A stretch of 64,000 nt of DNA. It comes from CBDDKS01 sp965230335 (lineage in GTDB: Bacteria; Pseudomonadota; Gammaproteobacteria; Enterobacterales; Kangiellaceae). The stretch is from assembly GCA_965230335.1 (NCBI GenBank), contig CBDDKS010000006.1, forward strand, positions 3,004,015 through 3,068,014. The letters run 5' to 3'. Under the pieces are notes generated by a model. It worked only from the letters and a program-made list of their open reading frames with translations. It searched no databases and was not told where the DNA came from. The first letter of the stretch is position 1. Each line of letters opens with the position of its first letter. The position numbers and the translations under genes were made by a program. Positions 52,134 to 61,448 of the stretch are shown piece by piece.

Positions 52134-52583
52134 CTAGGATTTTTTAATCGTAATTTTATGAGGTTGACTTGGTTCTGATTTAGGTAAATCTATCGTAATA
52201 ACCCCATGGTGTGTTTTTGCATGAATGTCACTTTCATTGACATTACTGGGCAAATTGAATTGTCTCACAAAGCTGCCATAAGAACGTTCCGTATAATGTA
52301 AGTCACCTTTTTTTGATTCTGTTTCAGACTCACGCTCACCTTTAATGGTTAACACACCATTACTGGCTGTAATGGTAATATTATCGGGTTCAATCCCAGG
52401 GATATCTGCTTTGATAAGATAACTGTTTTCTGTTTCTTCAATATCGACTGCAGGCATAAAATCAGAATCAGCCAGAGTATTTTCATTAAACATATCACTC
52501 TTTTTAAATGGTCTTAACAATTGATTGAAATCTCTATGCCACTGATCAAATAAGTTAGTAGGGTTATAACGCGTTAAAGACAT
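52134..52583 (-). CDS. Small heat-shock protein, Hsp20/alpha-crystallin family
   Basis: 149 residues. The alpha-crystallin domain runs from about 40 to 140: MPAVDIEETENSYLIKADIPGI, GVLTIKGERE, YGSFVRQFNLPSNV and GVITIDLPKSE. It holds unfolding proteins in a refoldable state. The frame begins with GTG at 52592, but GAGG in the leader is set for ATG at 52583 (MSLTRYNPTNLFDQW), the usual family start. It converges with dusA. Confidence 0.95.
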   Translation of the reverse strand: MSLTRYNPTNLFDQWHRDFNQLLRPFKKSDMFNENTLADSDFMPAVDIEETENSYLIKADIPGIEPDNITITASNGVLTIKGERESETESKKGDLHYTERSYGSFVRQFNLPSNVNESDIHAKTHHGVITIDLPKSEPSQPHKITIKKS

Positions 52584-52719
52584 GATAATCACCTCTGATG
52601 ATTTAGATTAAATTAAATGTTTTACAACAATATCCATTTTAGTATTTACAAAAAATAATAGCTTTGATCAAGATCAATAAAATATGATGTAGCATCCTTG
52701 TTGCTCTGATAAGATGGTT

Positions 52720-53301
52720 TTAATCTATAAACTGTTCAGATTCTTGTGCTCGTTTTACGTAATCATTGTAAGCAGGGAGAGCAATGGCCGCAATAATACC
52801 GATGAAAACCGAAGACGCGATGGGAACAACAATAAGCATAATCCAAGTTAATGTCGTATTGGGTTCTGGTTTATTGCCATACTGATTACTACCTTTAGTA
52901 CCAGGAAAAAATAGTAAATAAATGAACATAACCAAGTTAACAAGAGGCACTAATAAAAGCAAAGATAGCCAGCCTGTGTTATCTAGATCATGTAAACGTC
53001 GACGCCCTAAAAATAGAGATATTAAGATAGATATAATAATATATAAAAGATACACAATAACGCCAATAATCATGTTTAATGTTGAAACATCTTCTTTTCC
53101 AAATTCTATAAAACTAAATACGCCAGCGGCTATCACACTAAAAAGAATCAGTAACACTAACTGAGAAATAAAGCTATAAACCAAAAATCTTACTCGGCCT
53201 AATCGTTGCGTTAGTGAAAAAACCTGAATACTCTCAAACTCTGTTTCAGTTTCATTGACGTTTGCTGTTGTTTCCGGTGATTGGTAAGGGTTGTTCTCCA
53301 T
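52720..53301 (-). CDS. DUF805 membrane protein with pilin-like last helix
   Basis: 193 residues. Three helices (about 38-62, 75-97 and 112-132) carry DUF805 marks: GRVRFLVYSF, FLGRRRLHDLDNTGWLSLLLLVPLVN and FPGTKGSNQYG. The last helix reads GIIAAIALPAYNDYVKRAQ, which looks like the helix of type IV pilins just after their cleavage site. No prepilin cleavage site (G/FTLIE) precedes it, so it is probably a fusion or a similarity shared by this DUF805 subgroup, not a processed pilin. Function unknown. Confidence 0.8.
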   Translation of the reverse strand: MENNPYQSPETTANVNETETEFESIQVFSLTQRLGRVRFLVYSFISQLVLLILFSVIAAGVFSFIEFGKEDVSTLNMIIGVIVYLLYIIISILISLFLGRRRLHDLDNTGWLSLLLLVPLVNLVMFIYLLFFPGTKGSNQYGNKPEPNTTLTWIMLIVVPIASSVFIGIIAAIALPAYNDYVKRAQESEQFID

Positions 53302-53677
53302 TGTTGTCTCTTATATTTTTTGATTATTGAGATTTGAAAATTATCATAGTCGTTCCTTTTCGTCAAATGACAATATCTTGTAGTTAAGTCAATATCCTGT
53401 CAGTTAATCCTTATTACCTCTAATAAACCTTACCAGTGGGCATGAGATAGATAATGCGTTTTAACAACGTCATTAAATGCATTCAGTTTTATAAAATGTT
53501 AACTAACAGAGAAGTTCAAGTGATCTTGTAATAAAATTATCATATAAATGAAGAGGTTTTATGATAAATTTTTGCAGAACTGGATTTGGATGTAACTTAG
53601 CTTTCCACCAGGATGCCACATTTAGATAAAAAGGCAGGCATATACTTTCAAATGAACTGATAATCATGAGGTTAGAG
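53302..53677 (+). other. Intergenic region upstream of the RHS gene
   Basis: 376 AT-rich bases between divergent DUF805 and RHS genes. A minus-strand frame covers the right half but its product is low-complexity and hydrophobic-cysteine-rich, so I do not call it a gene. No palindrome or clean promoter stood out. GAGG at 53668-53671 is the ribosome-binding site for the RHS ATG at 53678. Confidence 0.4.
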
Positions 53678-56205
53678 ATGAATTTATTCAATATTGGCTT
53701 AAGAAATACTGTTTTTAAACATTCCAATTTTTCACCATCAAAGTTGCTATCAAAACCCAAGCACCTTGCCTATATTTCGTATTTAAGTATTTTCCTAAGT
53801 ACAACACCTCTGTATTTAACAGCGCAAAATTTTGATGGCACAGAAATTTCAGCTATTCCTGTCGAAGAAAAGCCATCGTACAATATACATCTAAGAGAGA
53901 GTAAAGCTGAGGGATTTGTGATATCCAGAATTTATCACTACATAGCTAATACAACAAATGTCAATCATAATCAGGGTTTTAAATTTAATGTTGACAATGC
54001 TCAGTTAAGTCATGAAATCATTAATGAATCAGAAGCTAAGCCATATTTACCCGCAGGGGAATATTGGGTCGTAGCATTAAAATCAAAGCGTATTCGTTTT
54101 GTGAAAGAAGGAAATGAGTTTAAAGTATTTAAGAAGGCACAGTCCCATTATCGTTTAAGTCAGGAAGGCAATGGTTGGTTATTGAAGAAAGGCTCGGTTA
54201 GTTATCGATTGGATAGTTCAGGTCGTTTGATTGAATATCAGAATAAGACAAGTCATCGTACATATACGTACACAGGGTTAACAACGACAATACAAGGTTT
54301 CAATGATTCAGAAAAAGCCTTATGGCAAATGCAGCTTGAGAAAGATGTTGATGGGCGTGTGGTTGGTTTAGTCACCCCTCAAGGTATAGAGAAGCGTTAT
54401 GAATATGACGGTGAAGGTCGTTTGGTAGCTGCTGTGTATGCGGATAATACAGAAGGATGGCATGATAATCCACGAGAGTTGTATTTATATGAAGACAGTG
54501 CTCATCCCAATTTACTCACACAAGTGATATCACCGCTGAAAGACGTTTTGCTAAACATGTCTCTAGTAGAAGTTGCTGATAATAGATTGGCATTAAGAGT
54601 ACAAGAATTGCCAAAACGTGCACCACGTCCCAGGAAAAGTCCAGCACAAGAGTCTGCTGCACAAACCACGACAAGCTGGGCCAATGGTGTTAATTTAATA
54701 GTAAAAAATAGTGAGAGAAGCTATCAACACAATGGACAGTATATCAGCAAGGAGAAAGCGGATGAATTACTGAAAGACATTCGTCATTACTGGGTTAAAC
54801 ATGTGGTTCATTATGGTGCAGGGGGTTGTAACTGTACTCATGCCAGAGGGAGTATTCGTAGAGAAGAAAGTCGAGAGAATGGTTGGCGTAGACAGGTTAT
54901 CAATGAATGGTCTGATGGTCGTAAGCAGGTGACAGATTATACAAAAGAGAATAATGGTATAGGCTTTTTAAAATCCATTACACTCACTCAGGGCAATACC
55001 TTACTAAGTCAAAAAATTTATACAGGTACCAGAGAAAGTCGTTTATTGTCAGAAGAGACATCCGTATTAAAAACCGATTATAAATATGATGTGGAAGGTC
55101 GATTAATACAAACCACACAAATCGACAAAACCAACAACAACACTGAATCGATAACTTTAACACGTAACTATGATAATAAGGGGAGGCTGATTTCTTCCTA
55201 CGGAGCAAGAGCATCCACCAGTGATCAAATAAACTATCTTTATAATGAAGAAGGACATCTTATTCAAAAAACTAATGTCTTGGGACATGTCGTGAATTAT
55301 GAATATGATAAACAGGGTAGACGAACCGCTGTTATTGATGGTAATGGAGTAAGAGAAGAAACCCATTATGGCAATAATGGAAAAGTGGCAAAAGTAATTC
55401 GTGCGGCAGGTACATCACAAGCACTGACTACACATTATTTTTATGACGCCATTGGACAATTAGTTCAAACATTGACCGGTACACTTAAAGGCACCAAAAG
55501 TCAATTTGATGCTTATGGACGATTAGAAAGCACAGAGGATGCTTCAGGTAATACAACTCTTTTTCATTATGATAAACAGGGCAATCTTGTTGAACGTACC
55601 ACCAAAAGCCAGCAAGGTAAAATAATTCAACAAACTGAACGTGAGTTTGATGCACAAGGTCGAGAAATTCTTAATAAAAGCAGTAATACTCAACTGGATT
55701 ATTTAGGTGATAGCCAAAGGCCAACAAAAATCATCAATGGAGAAGGTAACCAGGTATTGAATCAGTATGATTCAGAAGGTCGATTATTGATAAGCTTTGA
55801 TGCTAACGAACAACCAACCTATTATGATTACGATGATATGGGTAACCTGGTTAAAGTCACGGATGCCAGACGTATAGAGACCCGATATTCCTATGATGGT
55901 TTTGGCAGACGTTTAAGTGAGATCAGTGGCTCTAAAGGCACTATCACTTATCAATATGATACCGCAGGTAATATTGTCAAAGAGACTAGAGAAAACGGTA
56001 TTGTGATTAAAAGAGATTATGATGTTCTAAATCGGATGACCAAAATTGTCTTTCTAAAGAAAGAAACAGGCAGCTCTGGCAAAAATAAATCCGTAGAGAA
56101 AAAACGTATCATTTTTAAATACGATAATTGTATCAATGGTGTTGGTAAACTCTGTGTGGTGAAGGGTGCTGGTAGTACAACGCGTTATGATTATGATGTA
56201 CTAGA
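53678..56205 (+). pseudogene. RHS-repeat protein cut off by a transposon
   Basis: The intact part codes for about 840 residues; the frame reads on through the transposon end to a stop at 56246-56248. It begins with a 45-residue leader including a hydrophobic stretch (YISYLSIFLSTTPLYL) that may be an export signal, then at least 14 RHS/YD repeats (YEYDGEGRL, YKYDVEGRL, YDYDDMGNL, YSYDGFGRR). It carries CNCTHARGS, a Cys-rich insert. The core and C-terminal toxin tip are absent, and homology ends at YDYDVL exactly where GC content rises and a Tn3-type end begins. SD GAGG sets the start at 53678. Confidence 0.87.
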
Positions 56206-56250
56206 GGGTCGGCCGTCATCCTGGAAAAATTCTCCAAATGTAGGTTAACT
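56206..56250. repeat. Candidate left terminal inverted repeat of the Tn3-family element
   Basis: GGGTCGGCCGTCATCC continues to TGTAGGTTAACT within 45 bases. Tn3-family ends start with several G and end near TTAAG or similar, about 38-48 bases in, as here. It also marks where RHS homology stops. The opposite end is outside the window, so the repeat and the 5-base target duplication cannot be confirmed. Confidence 0.6.
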
Positions 56251-56278
56251 GGCTGTTATTATTGATAAATTTCCATTG

Positions 56279-59200
56279 TTAAGCCATTTCTGACTCAGGC
56301 TCTAAGATTTTGATTCCAAAGTCTAGTGGCGGCACCTCCCTATCCAGGTCTAGGTTGTAGTCCCCAAAACGATTGATGTTCGAGTTGCGATACGGGGAAA
56401 GCCCGTTGAGTAGTTCCTTACTGATATCCACGCCTTCTTCTGACAGTTCTTTAAGAACATGCGTCATTTTTTCGACGTTATAGAGGATCACCATGTTTGC
56501 GACAAGTTGATTGTATTTCACAATCTTACGCTGCTCGTGCCTAACATTTTCAGCGATGATTCCCTCTCCACCAAAGAAAAGCCATTTCACAAACCCATTA
56601 AATTCTTCACTTTTATTCGTCGCCGATTGGATTGTTTTCCGTAGCTCGATCTCATCTATATAACGCAACAAGAATAATGTGCGTACAGCTTTGGCGGCAC
56701 CTCCCAACTCTTTAAATGCTTGATAAAGCTTGTTTTTACGACTGTAAGTTCCAAGCCTTCGCAATATTGTTGATGCGGTGATTTTTCCCTTCTTAATCGA
56801 AATGACAACCCGCAGCATGTCTCTCAGGTGCCGTTCAATTAACTTAAAGTCGATGCTGCCACTGAATAAGTCATCAATATTTATATACCGGTAACGATCG
56901 TCAGGTCTAAACAGAGACAAGTCATGAATGTTACGAATACGTGGCATTAGGTTTATACCTAACAGATGGGATAGCCCAAAAACGGGATAGCTTTGTGCTT
57001 GGGTATCGCCGTGTAGTGTATCGGGTTGAATATCGGACTGGTTTTTCATTAAGCCGTCCAATATGTACACCGCTTCATACACCCCGCAGGGTATAAAGTG
57101 GCTGAACAACGCAATATACGTGTCAGAAACGTGGTAATAGCCAATACCGCCATAGCCACCGTAGCGAATATGGTACTCAGTCAACAGGTTTTGTTCGTAT
57201 AAATCCCACTTCGTGCCATCAGCAGCGACGTGACGGCCACTACCCCAATATTTTGGTAAGTCAAATTTGTTGTAGGCATTGACTACCTGTTCAATCGCTT
57301 TGTCTAGTCTATCTTCGGTTGCGTGCCTAAGGTTGAGCCAAGCAATTTGCTTACGGCTCATATTCTTAATAGATTTTGCCGTTTGCACGGGGCCAAGGTT
57401 GCATCCGTAACAAAACAAGGTGGTGATAAAGCGTTTTTGCGGCTCATCAATACGAGATTCATTACCTGATAGCGGACCAAATAATTTATGAAGGCCTAAC
57501 CATTTTTCGGTATCCGTCAAGGTATCGATAATACTCACTTCGGGCAGTCGCTCTGTTAATAAAGCGTCGAGCTGCTCCAATTCGGCTTTAGGTTGCTGTG
57601 CACGAATCGGTTTAATTGAAAGCCTACTGTCTTTAATCAATGCGTGTGTGTTTGCTGGAAATCGTTCATCAACTTCTTTAGAGCGTTCGATAAGTTGTTT
57701 TTTCAATTCAGTGACAAAAGCGTGCGAATCGGTCAGCGGCATTTCAACCTGCTCACTGTACTCCTCAAGTTCATCGTCCAGTGTTTGATCATCGACAAAC
57801 TGTTCACGATAGTCATCAAATTCGTCGCTGAAGGGAATATATAAGTCGCCAGAACCCAGCTCTTGCTTGATATGGAGTAACAACCATAATTCTAAGTATT
57901 TTCGATGGAAAATGACGGTATTATTATCTCCACTGGTCGTCAGGATTAACTTTCGCCATTTTTCAGTTAGCCACTTATGTTCGAAAGGTTCGGGCATCCA
58001 GGTATTGATGAGTTCCTCCGGCAGTGTATCTACCCGTGAGCCGCGAAGCTTTTTTAGGAGCACTAACATTGAAGCACTACTCGTGTCATTTGACGATGAG
58101 TATAAGTCTAAGATCTCCAAACAATTAAATAGCAAGGCCCGTTTTTGTCGGTATCCACTCAACATAAACGGATAATAATTATTTCCGGCGTAGGCAATAT
58201 GTTGCTCGCAACGGTCAATCCAATCGCCTGAGTGATCACCAATAACGGTCTTTAGCGCGGCAAGTTTCTGTGATTGTCTTGAATCTTGATCATACGCCAC
58301 CAACACTTCTCTAAACTTAGCGATAAGCGCGTCTGTTTGTCGTTGATGCTCCAAGATGTATTTATGTAATGCGGCTTGAGCGCTTGCCTCCATACTACGC
58401 AACATTTTGATGTATAAGTGGGCCACGTCATCAAGGGCTTTGCTGTGTTGTTGACGAATCAGAATCACTGCGAGCGCATAACGCTTATTCGATTTTAGGC
58501 GTGCCATTTCTGGCGCATCGAGGGCACGTGCTTCTAAAGCGAATTGACGGTACTTAACGACAGGAATATCAATCGCTGGTAATGTTTCACCCAGCGTCTG
58601 TAACCAATTTACATGTTGTAAATAGCTCCGTACTTCTTTGTTACCTGGTTTTTTAGGCTCCCTTTTTAGTGTATGCCACGCACTGTATGCTTCATCTGAA
58701 GGTGCAAGCAACTCATTTATTTTTTGTTTGGCGTCAACAGATAAGTTGTTGCAGATACTTCGATAGCATTGCTCGTTTACTTTATTTCGAGCTTTCCTGG
58801 CGACACGTTTGAGTACGGTAAACCCAGGTAACTCAAAGTGATTCCGTATGAGCTCTTCCAGCATCACATTAATAATATCGGCTAACATTTCTTTGGTATT
58901 TGCCGCCGTCTCAGCGATCTCTTCTAGCCAATCTTGGTTTTTAGCTGAAAAAACCTGGACGCCTAAATAACTTCGTAGAGTTTGTTGCTGACGAGATCGT
59001 GAGCCTGAGCCATCGTAGTCTTTAAGCTGCTTGCGTGTGATCGGGCGCTTGAAATCGAGCACCTTCGATACATGTTCAATGAGTACGGGTGGCGCTGATG
59101 AAAGCGGAACAAAATAACCGAGCCTTTGGAACAATTTTAGATTGAGCATCAAGCCCAGTCGCAACACCGGTTTTTTTATCATTCTGATGAGCGTTAGCTC

Positions 59201-59290
59201 GTCAGCACTTGGTGTGTAATATTGTCGAAGTTCTTTTGGTGTAACGCTGCTGCGTAGTCGTGGATATGCAGTTTCATGAAGGCTCCCCAT
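56279..59290 (-). CDS. tnpA: Tn3-family transposase with N-terminal DUF4158 domain
   Basis: 1003 residues, the normal length of Tn3 transposases. The N-terminus SSVTPKELRQYYTPSADEL is the DUF4158 DNA-binding region. The C-terminal half has the DDE catalytic features: HVAADGTKWDLYEQ, YHVSDTYIALFSHFIPCGVYE, DTLHGDTQAQSYPVFGLSHLLG and MPRIRNIHDLSLFRPD, and the late EFNGFVKWLFFGGEG region. It cuts and joins the transposon ends in replicative transposition. It lies 24 bases after the recombinase gene in the same direction. No frameshift is seen, so it should be active. Confidence 0.95.
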   Translation of the reverse strand: MGSLHETAYPRLRSSVTPKELRQYYTPSADELTLIRMIKKPVLRLGLMLNLKLFQRLGYFVPLSSAPPVLIEHVSKVLDFKRPITRKQLKDYDGSGSRSRQQQTLRSYLGVQVFSAKNQDWLEEIAETAANTKEMLADIINVMLEELIRNHFELPGFTVLKRVARKARNKVNEQCYRSICNNLSVDAKQKINELLAPSDEAYSAWHTLKREPKKPGNKEVRSYLQHVNWLQTLGETLPAIDIPVVKYRQFALEARALDAPEMARLKSNKRYALAVILIRQQHSKALDDVAHLYIKMLRSMEASAQAALHKYILEHQRQTDALIAKFREVLVAYDQDSRQSQKLAALKTVIGDHSGDWIDRCEQHIAYAGNNYYPFMLSGYRQKRALLFNCLEILDLYSSSNDTSSASMLVLLKKLRGSRVDTLPEELINTWMPEPFEHKWLTEKWRKLILTTSGDNNTVIFHRKYLELWLLLHIKQELGSGDLYIPFSDEFDDYREQFVDDQTLDDELEEYSEQVEMPLTDSHAFVTELKKQLIERSKEVDERFPANTHALIKDSRLSIKPIRAQQPKAELEQLDALLTERLPEVSIIDTLTDTEKWLGLHKLFGPLSGNESRIDEPQKRFITTLFCYGCNLGPVQTAKSIKNMSRKQIAWLNLRHATEDRLDKAIEQVVNAYNKFDLPKYWGSGRHVAADGTKWDLYEQNLLTEYHIRYGGYGGIGYYHVSDTYIALFSHFIPCGVYEAVYILDGLMKNQSDIQPDTLHGDTQAQSYPVFGLSHLLGINLMPRIRNIHDLSLFRPDDRYRYINIDDLFSGSIDFKLIERHLRDMLRVVISIKKGKITASTILRRLGTYSRKNKLYQAFKELGGAAKAVRTLFLLRYIDEIELRKTIQSATNKSEEFNGFVKWLFFGGEGIIAENVRHEQRKIVKYNQLVANMVILYNVEKMTHVLKELSEEGVDISKELLNGLSPYRNSNINRFGDYNLDLDREVPPLDFGIKILEPESEMA

Positions 59291-59314
59291 AGGCCTAAAT
59301 TACCCCGTGCAATG

Positions 59315-60562
59315 TTAATCCCAGATTCGATCGTTCTCCTGATCGCGAATAGTCGCTTCAAGCATACAGTTATTGTCTCCCGCAATCTGATGCATTCGGT
59401 GCAGAAGGTCATCGATAATCTCTTCTAAATGGTCACCGTTTTCATGTTCTATCGAGATTCGATAACGTTTTCCTTCTGGCTCAAGTGTTTCCATGTTCAG
59501 AGGTGACAAACAATAACGCTCAATACGTAAACGCGTTTTACTCATCCCTCTCGTATGTTTGCTATAGCGCTCAATAGCGATATCGAGATCCAATCGCGTT
59601 TTTTGAAGTAATCGAGAGCTTTGATTCACCGTCTCTTTAGACTCCAATGCGCCGGATATCCGCTGCTGCGCATAGGAATCTTCGGTATCGATGTAACGCA
59701 TCGCCGACTGCACGTCTTTCCAGCCGACATACTCCATGAGAGTTTTCGTATCCCACTTTTGAGCATTAGCCCAAGTGGCGAAACCGCGCCGCAAAGAATG
59801 ACTACTAAAGAGTTCAGCGTTATCGATACCCGCCTGCGAGCAACAGCGCTTGATTATTCCGATGATACTCGCAGGATGTAACCCATCATCTGCAATTCGG
59901 CCCCAACGATTAATTGACCGGAAAACGGGGCCGGTTTTTAGCTGAGCCGCATTGAGCCAGTCAAGGTAGGCCGATACGGGACACAATCGCTGTAGAGCGG
60001 GCGCTTTGTAACGACGCCCTAGACCTGAATGATCATTCTTACTACGGGGAACGAAAATCTCCATACCTTGACCAGGGTGCACTTGGATATTATCAACAGT
60101 GAGCCTAGCAAGCTCATCACTTCTAAAAGCACGCCAAAAGCCGATCAACAAAAGTGCCTTGTTTCTCGATGCTTGACTTAACGCTGGATCGTCACCTTTC
60201 TCAATAACGCGATCAAGCGTATCAACAATTTGAGCTAGTTGATCGAGCTGAATCGGTTTGGCTTGTTTTTCTTGGTGAGGATGCAGCTCTGCTATGCCTT
60301 TCAGTACTTTTTTAACATGAGGTGCTTTGGTTGGGTCCGGGAAGCCTTGCTCGTTGTGCCAAGCCGCCAGTGCGGCCAGTCGTTGTTTTAGTGTGCTAAC
60401 GGCAAGCGTAGGTGCAAAATGCGCGAGATACTGAGCAATACTGTCCGCTGTAGCGGGTAGAAACCCACCCCACCCATCTTCGTAGTGCTCTATCGCCGCT
60501 CGGTAGCTAATTCGTGTATTTTCTCGTGTCGCTGCACTTACGTATTCGTTGACATCTGGCAT
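59315..60562 (-). CDS. Tyrosine recombinase of the Tn3-family element
   Basis: 415 residues. An N-terminal SAM-like domain (about 10-110) is followed by the catalytic domain with Arg in FWRAFRSDELARLT, HSLRRGFATWANAQ (HxxR), the TLMEYVGWKDV region and the nucleophile Tyr in MRYIDTE. A C-terminal extension of about 110 residues follows. Tn3-family elements usually resolve cointegrates with a serine resolvase; some use a tyrosine recombinase (TnpI type), as seems the case here. It is in one operon with tnpA. The resolution site is not identified. Confidence 0.93.
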   Translation of the reverse strand: MPDVNEYVSAATRENTRISYRAAIEHYEDGWGGFLPATADSIAQYLAHFAPTLAVSTLKQRLAALAAWHNEQGFPDPTKAPHVKKVLKGIAELHPHQEKQAKPIQLDQLAQIVDTLDRVIEKGDDPALSQASRNKALLLIGFWRAFRSDELARLTVDNIQVHPGQGMEIFVPRSKNDHSGLGRRYKAPALQRLCPVSAYLDWLNAAQLKTGPVFRSINRWGRIADDGLHPASIIGIIKRCCSQAGIDNAELFSSHSLRRGFATWANAQKWDTKTLMEYVGWKDVQSAMRYIDTEDSYAQQRISGALESKETVNQSSRLLQKTRLDLDIAIERYSKHTRGMSKTRLRIERYCLSPLNMETLEPEGKRYRISIEHENGDHLEEIIDDLLHRMHQIAGDNNCMLEATIRDQENDRIWD

Positions 60563-60576
60563 GTTTGTCTCATGGC

Positions 60577-60993
60577 TTAGTGACGATCACCTAACTTTTG
60601 AGGCCTTGGTGCTAGCTCTTCCAAGATCCCACATTGCTTGATTGTTTTCGGGTTCCTACAGCGATGCCGAAGTGCGTTCAAATCGAGATGAAGCTTTTTA
60701 AGCTCCTCAATGCGCGATTCCACAAGAACAATATGGGCTTCGATCATGTTGTTGACCTCGCCGCAATCAGTGTCAGGAGAGCTTTGAAGCTGGATAAGCT
60801 GCTTGATTTCTTTCAAGGTTAAATCCAGAGAGCGGCAATGCTTAATAAACAGCAGTTTTTCAAGTGTGTCGTTATTGTAAAGACGAAAGTTGCCCTCAGA
60901 GCGCGATGGGGCCGAAATAAGTCCTTCTTTTTCGTAATATCGAATGGTTTGGACAGAGCAACCACTTGATTTAGCTAATTCGCCAATTTTCAC
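60577..60993 (-). CDS. MerR-family metal regulator, CadR/PbrR-like
   Basis: 138 residues from the GTG at 60993. The winged-helix head is VKIGELAKSSGCSVQTIRYYEKEGLI. Three cysteines, Cys77 (DCGEVN), Cys112 (RHRCRNP) and Cys121 (KQCGIL), sit at or very near the CadR positions 77, 112 and 119 that bind Cd or Pb. The frame runs on upstream to 61074 but that would cover the operator, so the GTG is the better start. It acts on the divergent promoter at 61004-61034 and so controls the efflux operon. Confidence 0.93.
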   Translation of the reverse strand: MKIGELAKSSGCSVQTIRYYEKEGLISAPSRSEGNFRLYNNDTLEKLLFIKHCRSLDLTLKEIKQLIQLQSSPDTDCGEVNNMIEAHIVLVESRIEELKKLHLDLNALRHRCRNPKTIKQCGILEELAPRPQKLGDRH

Positions 60994-61003
60994 TATTACA
61001 CCC

Positions 61004-61034
61004 TTGACTCTATAGTTGCTATAGAGTCTATACT
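61004..61034 (+). promoter_or_regulatory. MerR-type divergent operator-promoter of the efflux operon
   Basis: TTGACT (-35) at 61004-61009 and TATACT (-10) at 61029-61034 are separated by 19 bases, the over-long spacing of MerR-regulated promoters. Within it GACTCTATAG and CTATAGAGTC form a perfect 10-base dyad around TTG (61016-61018). It drives the plus-strand genes from 61068. The regulator start (60993) is 11 bases away on the other strand. Confidence 0.95.
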
Positions 61035-61067
61035 GTCCCAACTGACTAACACAAGTGATTAAGCCCT

Positions 61068-61418
61068 GTGACATTACGCGCTTTTACATATCTACTACTT
61101 ATGCTGATGACGTTCCAGTCAGCGGCTGGGTTGGCTGATACCCATACGGCGCATCAATCGGGGTTAGAGCATTTGTCTTATGCTGATCATCTGCACGCCC
61201 AAGATGATCAACACCCCGCTTCGGACGACTTATCCAGTCACGACGAGCACGACTGTCATCATTGCTGTCATTGCCACGGGCATTCTACGCCAGCTATTGC
61301 ATTAGGCTTTGATCGTTTGTTCTTCGTCAAGAGCTCGTCTCCCGTTCCAGAGTATTCCGATAAAGCCTTTCCGGATACTTTCGATACCTTCCTTCGCCCT
61401 CCGATTCAACCGCACTAG
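61068..61418 (+). CDS. Exported His/Cys-rich small protein of the metal-efflux operon
   Basis: 116 residues starting with GTG at 61068. A signal peptide (about 1-23, LLLMLMTFQSAAGLA) is followed by a metal-binding-looking segment, DEHDCHHCCHCHGHS, at about 59-73, with several further His. Such short His-rich periplasmic proteins are often the first gene before czcC. It could be a metal buffer or chaperone that feeds the pump. It overlaps the extended frame of the MerR gene but not its real start. Not a named family that I recognise. Confidence 0.75.
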   Translation: MTLRAFTYLLLMLMTFQSAAGLADTHTAHQSGLEHLSYADHLHAQDDQHPASDDLSSHDEHDCHHCCHCHGHSTPAIALGFDRLFFVKSSSPVPEYSDKAFPDTFDTFLRPPIQPH

Positions 61419-61448
61419 CGGAAAAACGAGTTAATTCAGGACTTTTTC

